Shown piece after piece: positions 58,202 to 64,000 of a DNA stretch of 64,000 nt. The first letter of the stretch is position 1; the number at the start of each line of letters is the position of its first letter. Origin of the DNA: DATAOG01 sp963782885 (GTDB lineage Bacteria > Pseudomonadota > Alphaproteobacteria > Geminicoccales > Geminicoccaceae); the NCBI GenBank assembly GCA_963782885.1, contig CAWALL010000015.1:248001-312000 (forward strand), written 5' to 3'. The notes under the pieces were generated by a model. That model saw only the letters and a program-made list of their open reading frames with translations, ran no database searches and had not been told where the DNA came from. A program made the position numbers and the translations under genes.

Positions 58202-61200
58202 GCCCGTCGCCTCCGGCGCCGCTCTCAGCGGCAGCCTCGAGGAGGGTTCTGGCTTCGGTCAGATCGGGCGTGTCGAGCCCCTCGGTGAAGCCGCCGTAGA
58301 GTTCCTCGATCAGCCTCGTGGCCGCGGCGGTGTGCCGCAGACGCGCCAGGTCGAGCGCGGCGCGCAGCTCGAGCGACCGGCTGGCCTGCCGGCGCCCGAC
58401 CTCGAGCGCGCGGCGCAGATTCGCTTCGGCCGCCGCCGCGGGCGCACCCCGGCGCACCAGCAAGACGCCGTTCAGGCGATGCAGCTCGGCCTCGTAGAAG
58501 AACGGCTGGCCGGCGCGGCGCTGCTGCACGATGGCGATACCTTCGGTGACGGCGGCGAGCCCCTCCTCGATCCGGCCGGCATGGCCGCAGGCCTCGGCGA
58601 GCAGGGCGAGGTAGTGGGGACGGTCCATCTCCGCGCCGGTCTCATGACAGGCGGACAGGCCCTCGTGGAGCAGCGCGATCCCGTCCTCGACCTCGCCCCG
58701 GGCGGCCAGAGACCAGCCGCGCAACACCGAGGCGGTCGCGGCCCGGTAGCGAAAGCCCTGCTCGGTCGAGATCTGAAGTGCCATGGTCGCCCACGCTTCG
58801 GTGCGCGCCGGGTCACGGCGGAGCTGATGGACGACCGCGCCCTTGGCATGGGCGGCCGCGACCGCGGCGGGAAAGCCCAGCGCGCGGCCCAGCTCGGCGA
58901 ACTCGAGCGCGCGGGCGAGCGCCTGATCGGGACGACCCAGAAACCAGAGCGCCATGGCCGCCCAGGCATGGAGGTGCACCGCCATCTCGCCGGCGACCAG
59001 CGAAGCGCCCGAGGGCTCCGGCCGGTAGCGGGCGAGGCCGCGCGCTGATTCGGCCAGCGCCGGATCGAACCGGCCCCGGTGATACAGCGAGCACGCCAAG
59101 AGCTCCTGGGCCTGGAGGAACGAGGCGTCGTCGGCGTTCGCCGCGAGCCGCAGGCGCTGCTTGATCAGGGTTTCCGAGGTGTCGAACTGGCCGCGGAACT
59201 CATAGAGGTTCGCGAGCCCGTAGAGCACCCGCGACAGCTCGGGCGGCCTATCTCCGGCCGGCCGGCACAGCTCGCGCGCGCGCAGGAAGGCGCGCTCCGC
59301 CCCGGCGCTCGACCATCCCTCCGTGGCGGTCAGGATCTCGCCCCGCCGCGTCTGCAAGGAAAGCTCCCAGCGCACGCGCTCGGCCTCGTCGGGCAGATGG
59401 CGCAGGACTTCCAGCCCCGCATCGACGTGGGCGATCGCCTCCGACTGGGCGCTGCGCTGGAGCGCCTGGTCCGCCGCGAGCTCCAGATAGCGCAGCGCCC
59501 GCTCGAAGTCGCGACCGCGAACGAAGTGCACCGCCAGTTCGGCCGCCCCCTCCCGGGCGCGGAGGCCGTAGCCGGTCTCCAGTCGCGCACCGCAGCGCTG
59601 GTGCAACCGGGCGCGCCGGCCCGCCGGCACCCCGTCGTACAGGACCTCCTGATAGACGTCGTGGATGAACCCGTAGCGCGACGCGATCGTGCCGTCCGGC
59701 CATTCCGCGGTCCCGCGCGTGTGCAGAAACCGGCCCTGGCGGGCCAGGGCCGCGCAGCGTGCCTCGGCGTCATCGCCGTCGCGCCCGACCGCGGCCGCGA
59801 CCACGGCGGCCGACCACTCGCGCCCGGCGACGCTCGCGGCTTCGAGGATCTCCTGATCCTCCGGACCGAGCCGTTCGAGCTGCTGCTCGATCAGCTGGCG
59901 CAGAGTTCCCGGCACGCCGGCGATCAGCTCCTCAGGCGCCGCCCACAGGCACCAGCTGTCCTCGGTCCGGACCAGCAGTCCTTCGGCGACCCAGGAGTCG
60001 GCGAGGCTGGTGATGAACAAAGGGTTGCCGTCGGTGCGCTGGTGGAGCAGGCCGGCGAGCTCGGGCGGCAGTACTGCGCCCGGGAACCGCGCCGCAAGGT
60101 ACTCCTCGACCGCGGTCTGGGTCAGAAAGGCCAGCGCCAGCTCCTCACAGTGCCCGCGCACGCAGAGTTCCTGGGCCGTCGCGTACAGGGGATGACCGCT
60201 CGCGCGGACGTCGGCCGGCCGGTAGGTGCCGATCACCAGGAGCCTCGCCGGCTCGCGCCGCCGCACCAGCCTGGCGAGCAGATCGACGGTCGAGGGGTCG
60301 CTCCAGTGCAGGTCCTCCAGAACCAGGACCAGCGGTCTCTCGGCCGTCATCGCCTCGACCGCCTCGACCATCTCGCGCAGCATCCGCTCCCGGGTGACGC
60401 CGCGGTTCCGCCGCTCGAGAGCCTCGAACGCCGCAGTATCGAGCAGCCCGGGCATCTGGGCGAGCCAGCTCGGCGCCTGCTGGGCCAGCAGGACGACCAG
60501 CTCGCGGCCGCCCGCCGCCGCACGGCACAGCCGTCCGAGCGCCTCCAGCACCGGCATGTAAGCCTCGCCAGGCCCGCGGTGCTCCAGGCATTGGCCATGG
60601 CCGATCCGGACGCCCGCGCTGCCGGTATCGATCTCGTCGAGGAACGCTTCGACCAGCGTGGTCTTGCCGAGCCCGGCCTCGCCGGTGACGAACACGATCC
60701 GGCGCGCGCCGGCCAGCGCTTCGTCCAGGTGCTGGTGCAGGTAGCTGAGCTCGGCCTCGCGGCCGAACACAGGAATCGCTCTCCGGGCGTTCACGCGGGC
60801 CGGCGGAGCCTCACGCGGGCGAAGCGCGGTCGCGAGCCCCGCGCCGGACCCGCGGGTCGTGGCGTCAGCCACCGGGTCCACGGGGCTGCTCGGACCGCCG
60901 CCCAGGTCTGGAGCCGCGGGTCCGGTCGCCGCCGGCCGGGACGAGTCGGCACGGCTCCGGTCGCGGGTCGCGCGCGTCCGCTTGATCTCGGCGTACAGCG
61001 CCGTGGTCTCGGCCTCGGGCTCGACCGCCAACTCGTGCTGCAGCGTCCGCGCGCACCGTTCGTACTGCTTGAGGGCGGAGGCGGGCCGGCCCTGCGCCAC
61101 GTAGAGCCGCATCAGCTGCCGGTGCACCGCTTCCTGCAACGGGTCCAGCGCCAGGAGGCGGAGCGCGACCTGAGCCGCCTCCTCGATCCGCCCCGCCGCC

Positions 61201-61700
61201 GCGTGCCCTTCCAGCAGGGGGGCGAGCGCGCCCAGGGCCAGCTCCCGCAGGCGGCTGCGCTCGCCCGTGAGCCATTCCTCGAACGCCGCCTCGCGGAGGC
61301 GAAGCCCCGCCAGGAGATCGCCGCCGTACAGGGTCGCCGCCTGATCCAGGCTTGCAGCCGTACCCTCGGCGATCAGTCGCTCAAGCCGGTCGGTATCGAC
61401 CTCGACCGACGACGGATCCAGAGCGACGCCCCGGGCGTCGACCACGACCAGCGGCGAGGCGCGGGCGGCAGGAGTGATCTGCCGGATCGAGAACAGGGTC
61501 TGACTGAGGCTGTGGCGGGCCTGCGCCTCCCCCCGCTCACCCCAGAGGAGGGCGGTCAGGCTGTCGCGCCCGTGCGCCTTGCCGGGCGGCAGAGCCAGAT
61601 AGGCGAGCAGGGCCTCGGCCTTGCGGGTCGGCAGGTGCAGCTCGGTTGCCGCCGCCATCAGCCGAAAGCCGCCCAGCAGATCGAGCCTGAAATGTCTCAT
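58158..61700 (-). CDS. SARP/AfsR-like transcription regulator with BTAD and AAA domains
   Basis: 1,180 residues from the ATG at 61700 (a TTG three codons earlier is possible). Residues 1-95 form an OmpR-type winged helix (RLDLLGGFRLMA, RKAEALLAYLALPPGKAHGRDSL), and 95-240 a bacterial transcriptional activation domain (TLYGGDLLAGL, EEWLTGERSRLREL, HRQLMRLYVAQGRPASALKQYE). An NTPase domain follows, with Walker A VTGEAGLGKTTL near 340 and Walker B LVLVLEDLHWSD near 460. The C-terminal 450 residues are TPR-like helices. It probably senses a signal through the ATPase/TPR part. It is divergent from the methanethiol oxidase gene, with a repeat array between them. Confidence 0.9.
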   Translation of the reverse strand: MRHFRLDLLGGFRLMAAATELHLPTRKAEALLAYLALPPGKAHGRDSLTALLWGERGEAQARHSLSQTLFSIRQITPAARASPLVVVDARGVALDPSSVEVDTDRLERLIAEGTAASLDQAATLYGGDLLAGLRLREAAFEEWLTGERSRLRELALGALAPLLEGHAAAGRIEEAAQVALRLLALDPLQEAVHRQLMRLYVAQGRPASALKQYERCARTLQHELAVEPEAETTALYAEIKRTRATRDRSRADSSRPAATGPAAPDLGGGPSSPVDPVADATTRGSGAGLATALRPREAPPARVNARRAIPVFGREAELSYLHQHLDEALAGARRIVFVTGEAGLGKTTLVEAFLDEIDTGSAGVRIGHGQCLEHRGPGEAYMPVLEALGRLCRAAAGGRELVVLLAQQAPSWLAQMPGLLDTAAFEALERRNRGVTRERMLREMVEAVEAMTAERPLVLVLEDLHWSDPSTVDLLARLVRRREPARLLVIGTYRPADVRASGHPLYATAQELCVRGHCEELALAFLTQTAVEEYLAARFPGAVLPPELAGLLHQRTDGNPLFITSLADSWVAEGLLVRTEDSWCLWAAPEELIAGVPGTLRQLIEQQLERLGPEDQEILEAASVAGREWSAAVVAAAVGRDGDDAEARCAALARQGRFLHTRGTAEWPDGTIASRYGFIHDVYQEVLYDGVPAGRRARLHQRCGARLETGYGLRAREGAAELAVHFVRGRDFERALRYLELAADQALQRSAQSEAIAHVDAGLEVLRHLPDEAERVRWELSLQTRRGEILTATEGWSSAGAERAFLRARELCRPAGDRPPELSRVLYGLANLYEFRGQFDTSETLIKQRLRLAANADDASFLQAQELLACSLYHRGRFDPALAESARGLARYRPEPSGASLVAGEMAVHLHAWAAMALWFLGRPDQALARALEFAELGRALGFPAAVAAAHAKGAVVHQLRRDPARTEAWATMALQISTEQGFRYRAATASVLRGWSLAARGEVEDGIALLHEGLSACHETGAEMDRPHYLALLAEACGHAGRIEEGLAAVTEGIAIVQQRRAGQPFFYEAELHRLNGVLLVRRGAPAAAAEANLRRALEVGRRQASRSLELRAALDLARLRHTAAATRLIEELYGGFTEGLDTPDLTEARTLLEAAAESGAGGDGLSRRRGRAGRRAAS

Positions 61701-61742
61701 GTCGCTCAAGGAACGTGGCGATCCTCAGTCGCAGTCGAGCGG

Positions 61743-61759
61743 ATGATGGCGACCATCAT
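61743..61759. promoter_or_regulatory. Inverted repeat in the regulator/oxidase promoter
   Basis: Perfect ATGATGG-CGA-CCATCAT inverted repeat, 43 bases upstream of the regulator start codon and next to the TTTTG direct repeats. It is a candidate operator, perhaps for autoregulation. Confidence 0.45.
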
Positions 61760-61761
61760 AA

Positions 61762-61801
61762 CGACTTTTGACGACTTTTGGGCCGTTTTGATGGGGTTTT
61801 G
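61762..61801 (+). promoter_or_regulatory. Four TTTTG direct repeats with 10-11 base spacing
   Basis: TTTTG occurs at 61766, 61776, 61786 and 61797, inside CGACTTTTGA, CGACTTTTGG, GCCGTTTTGA and GGGGTTTTGA. Spacing of one helical turn puts all sites on the same DNA face. SARP regulators bind direct repeats with about 11-base periodicity near promoters, so this is a likely binding array for the adjacent regulator. It lies 115-150 bases before the oxidase start codon. Confidence 0.6.
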
Positions 61802-61915
61802 ACGGGCGCATTGAGAGGCCTGTGATCGCGCGCGCCCAAGCTCGGCCTCCAGATAAGCCGGCCCCGTAGGTCCGCGTCGTGCCGGACCTCGGATCTGGCA
61901 ACACAGGAGGTCGAA

Positions 61916-63235
61916 ATGAACCAGTCACTCTGCTCGGCCCGACTGCGCCGGAGCGCATCCGGCCTCGCGCTCGGCCTGGCCCTGGCCGCCGCCGGCAGCG
62001 CCGCGGCCGACGAGACCTGCCAGTCGCCCTACATGGCGAAGATCACCGGCGAGGAGGAATTCGTCTACGTCTGGACCGTCGGCATCGAGGGCCTCGGCGA
62101 CGGCTCCGACAAGCTCGTGACGGTCGACGTCCGGAACGGCTCGCCGACCTTCGCGCAGGTCATCGACGTCGATTCGCTCCATGGCCGCCACGAGGCCCAC
62201 CACGGCGGCTTCACCGACGATCGCCGCCAGCTCTGGGTGGCCGGCCTCGACACCAGCCAGATCTTCGTCTTCGACGTCGCGAGCGACCCGGCGAACCCGC
62301 GCCTGGTCAAGACCATCGACGACTTCGTCGAGGCCTCGGGCGGGGTGGTCGGCCCGCACGGCGTCTATGCGCTACCGGGGCGGATGATGATCTCCGGCCT
62401 CTCTAACGCCAAGGACAAGGGTGGCCGGACCGGCCTCGTCGAGTACACCAACGACGGCGCCTACATCACGACCCACTGGATGCCGACCGCCGAGACCGCG
62501 AACGGCCTGCCGGGCGGTGCGCACGCCGACGGCTTCGGCTACGACGCCCGCGTGCTGCCGCGCAAGAACGTGATGCTGACCTCGTCCTTCACCGGCTGGC
62601 ACAACTACATGCGGCCGTTCGGCGAGCTGGCTAAGGACCCGGGCGACGGCTTCGGCGGGTCGATGGTCCTTTGGGACTTCCACGCCCGCACGCCCAAGAA
62701 GGTCTTCGATGTCCCGGGCATGCCGCTCGAGATCCGCTGGGCGTGGGGCGACGACCACAACTACGCCTTCACGACCACCGCCAACACCTCGAAGATCTGG
62801 CTGGTCTACGAGGACCAGGGCGGCGAGTGGCAGGCGGAGGAGGTTGCCGACATCGGCGATCCGTCGAAGAACCCATTGCCGGTCGACATCAGCCTGTCCG
62901 CCGACGACTCGACTTTGTTCATCGATACCTTCGCGGACGGCAAGGTCCGGGTGTTCAACGTCTCTGACCCGCACCACCCCAAGCAGGTCTACGAGAAAGT
63001 GATCGGCAGGCAGCTCAACATGGTCTCGGAGAGCTGGGACGGCCGCCGCCTCTACTTCACGAGCTCGGTGCTCGCCAACTGGGACAAGACCGGCGCGGAC
63101 AACGAGCAGTTCCTGAAGGCCTACGACTGGGACGGCAAGACGCTGACCGAGCGCTTCGCGATCGACTTCATCGCTGAGCAACTCGGCCGGCCGCACATCA
63201 TGCGGTTCGGCGCCCGGAGCCTGTACGCGAGTTGA
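61916..63235 (+). CDS. mtoX: Methanethiol oxidase, selenium-binding-protein (SBP56) family
   Basis: 439 residues with AGGAGGT before the ATG. A Sec signal peptide (LALGLALAAAGSAAA, cut near residue 32) sends it to the periplasm. SBP56 features are TCQSPYMAKITGEEEFVYVWT, HEAHHGGFTDDRRQLWVAGLD, GPHGVYALPGRMMISGLSNAKD, the GGAHADGFGYDARVLPRKNVMLTSSF block and RPHIMRFGARSLY at the end. Bacterial members such as MtoX are copper enzymes that oxidise methanethiol to formaldehyde, sulfide and hydrogen peroxide. The SCO-type copper chaperone downstream matches the mto gene order reported in methylotrophs. Confidence 0.9.
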   Translation: MNQSLCSARLRRSASGLALGLALAAAGSAAADETCQSPYMAKITGEEEFVYVWTVGIEGLGDGSDKLVTVDVRNGSPTFAQVIDVDSLHGRHEAHHGGFTDDRRQLWVAGLDTSQIFVFDVASDPANPRLVKTIDDFVEASGGVVGPHGVYALPGRMMISGLSNAKDKGGRTGLVEYTNDGAYITTHWMPTAETANGLPGGAHADGFGYDARVLPRKNVMLTSSFTGWHNYMRPFGELAKDPGDGFGGSMVLWDFHARTPKKVFDVPGMPLEIRWAWGDDHNYAFTTTANTSKIWLVYEDQGGEWQAEEVADIGDPSKNPLPVDISLSADDSTLFIDTFADGKVRVFNVSDPHHPKQVYEKVIGRQLNMVSESWDGRRLYFTSSVLANWDKTGADNEQFLKAYDWDGKTLTERFAIDFIAEQLGRPHIMRFGARSLYAS

Positions 63236-63251
63236 TGCTCATCGATACCCA

Positions 63252-63277
63252 ACGGGCGGGATCGCGATCCCGCCCGT
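63252..63277 (+). terminator. 26-base palindrome between mtoX and the SCO gene
   Basis: A perfect self-complementary GC-rich sequence followed by CTCTTG, 17 bases after the mtoX stop. It may end part of the transcripts, lowering expression of the chaperone relative to the oxidase, or act as an RNA-stabilising hairpin. Confidence 0.55.
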
Positions 63278-63300
63278 CTCTTGCCATGGAGGACGAACCC

Positions 63301-64000
63301 ATGACCTACCCATTCCTCGCTGCGATTGCGGTCGGTGTGCTCCTGCCGGTGACGCAGGGCGCGTTCGCGCACGAGACCGGCGAGCATGGGGCCACCGCGG
63401 AACGGCCGGAGCTGTTGATCCCGCGGAGCGCAAATTACGACTACGATCCGCCGGCGCTCGGCAGCTACGCGCTGCCGCCGATCAAGCCGGCTGCCGACGG
63501 CCGGGTGCTCGACGAGATCGGCGCCGAGCGCAGCCTGCGCGCGCTGCTCGAGGGCAAGGTCACGGTCATGGCGTTCATCTATACCCGCTGCGCCGACATC
63601 TGCCCGCAGACGATGATGGTGCTGCACGAGCTGCACGGCATCGCGAGCGAGGACCCAGCGCTCAGGCACGACCTGCAGCTGATCACGATCAGCTTCGACC
63701 CGGCGCATGATACGCCCGAGATCATGGCGCTGAACGCCGGCGCCTATCGCCCGGATCCGCAGAGCGCCGAGTGGCGCTTCCTCACGACCTCCGGCGAGGA
63801 CGCGCTGCGCCCGCTGCTCGAGGCCTACGACCAGCCGGTCGGCCGCAAGAGCGATCCCGACGACCCGCTGGGCCCGTTCACCCACCAGCTCCGGGTGTTC
63901 CTGATCGATCGCAGCACCCTGATCCGGAACATCTACAGCGTCGGCTTCCTCGATCCCCGGCTGGTGATGACCGACGTGCGCACGGTGCTCGCGCAACCGC
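63301..64000 (+). CDS. SCO1/SenC copper chaperone (partial, runs past window end)
   Basis: Open from the ATG at 63301 (GGAGGA about 9 bases upstream) to the last base without a stop; 233 residues are visible. A signal peptide (FLAAIAVGVLLPVTQGAFA) is followed by a thioredoxin-like domain with the copper-binding CADICP (CxxxC) near residue 99, LITISFDPAHDTPE and the metal-ligand His in GPFTHQLRVFLID. SCO proteins deliver copper, classically to cytochrome oxidase; here the neighbour suggests delivery to the SBP56 oxidase. Confidence 0.9.
   Translation, partial: MTYPFLAAIAVGVLLPVTQGAFAHETGEHGATAERPELLIPRSANYDYDPPALGSYALPPIKPAADGRVLDEIGAERSLRALLEGKVTVMAFIYTRCADICPQTMMVLHELHGIASEDPALRHDLQLITISFDPAHDTPEIMALNAGAYRPDPQSAEWRFLTTSGEDALRPLLEAYDQPVGRKSDPDDPLGPFTHQLRVFLIDRSTLIRNIYSVGFLDPRLVMTDVRTVLAQP

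Noticed and set aside
59079..61802. A 907-codon plus-strand frame opposite the SARP gene
   Set aside because: Antisense shadow with biased Arg/Gln/Ala composition and no domain.

Overview
The window is a high-GC chromosomal segment that looks like an alphaproteobacterium of the Rhodospirillales type. This is inferred from gene families (nusB-thiL order, a MucR/Ros regulator, a TctCBA solute-receptor transporter, a CYTH-CHAD protein, and a ribbon-helix-helix protein paired with a PHB depolymerase) and from codon bias; there is no rRNA or other direct taxonomic marker. No tRNA, rRNA, CRISPR array or prophage was seen.

Layout. 1-10.8 kb: the end of nusB, thiL, a secreted protein of unknown function, a frameshifted mrr restriction gene, an orphan ParA-like ATPase, a CYTH-CHAD protein, an SRAP DNA-repair protein and a decayed second copy of it, a stand-alone periplasmic Cache protein, a metallophosphoesterase, a Na+/H+ antiporter and an AbrB/MazF-like toxin-antitoxin pair. 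11.0-14.1 kb: a gene graveyard holding a multiply frameshifted TPR-like gene, a dead IS110 element, a dead alcohol dehydrogenase and a LysR fragment. 14.2-17.3 kb: the tctCBA transporter on the minus strand. 18.1-22.8 kb: the conserved stress operon prkA(yeaG)-yeaH-spoVR. 22.9-28.4 kb: a CUT2-type sugar ABC transporter whose permease and ATPase genes are followed by a gene for a protein with four CPxC...CxxH modules, and whose binding-protein gene is separated from them by an oppositely oriented cytochrome c gene. 28.5-32.9 kb: a dead IS481-type transposase, an RHH regulator plus PHB depolymerase pair, then about 1.3 kb of mobile-element debris with inverted and direct repeats. 32.9-39.8 kb: trehalose synthesis from glycogen, with treY downstream of a single 1,328-residue gene that fuses GlgX and TreZ. 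40.0-44.3 kb: MucR, a broken PAS-GGDEF gene, apaG and an acyl-CoA synthetase.

44.4-58.2 kb is an exopolysaccharide locus on the plus strand: gmd and fcl make GDP-L-fucose, then a Wzz-like protein, two PAPS-dependent sulfotransferases, a methyltransferase, three glycosyltransferases, a Wzy-like polymerase and a WbaP-type initiating transferase. Together they suggest a sulfated, possibly methylated, fucose-containing surface polysaccharide. A second dead IS110 copy sits between fcl and the Wzz gene, inverted relative to the first. 58.2-64 kb: a large SARP/AfsR-like regulator on the minus strand faces a methanethiol-oxidase gene (SBP56 family), followed by a SCO1/SenC copper chaperone that runs off the window end. 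Four TTTTG repeats with helical spacing lie in the promoter region between the regulator and the oxidase.

The most unusual items are the four-module CPxC protein beside a sugar transporter, the GlgX-TreZ fusion, the two IS110 copies that keep a structured leader resembling a bridge RNA although both transposases are broken, and the SARP-methanethiol oxidase pair with its repeat array.
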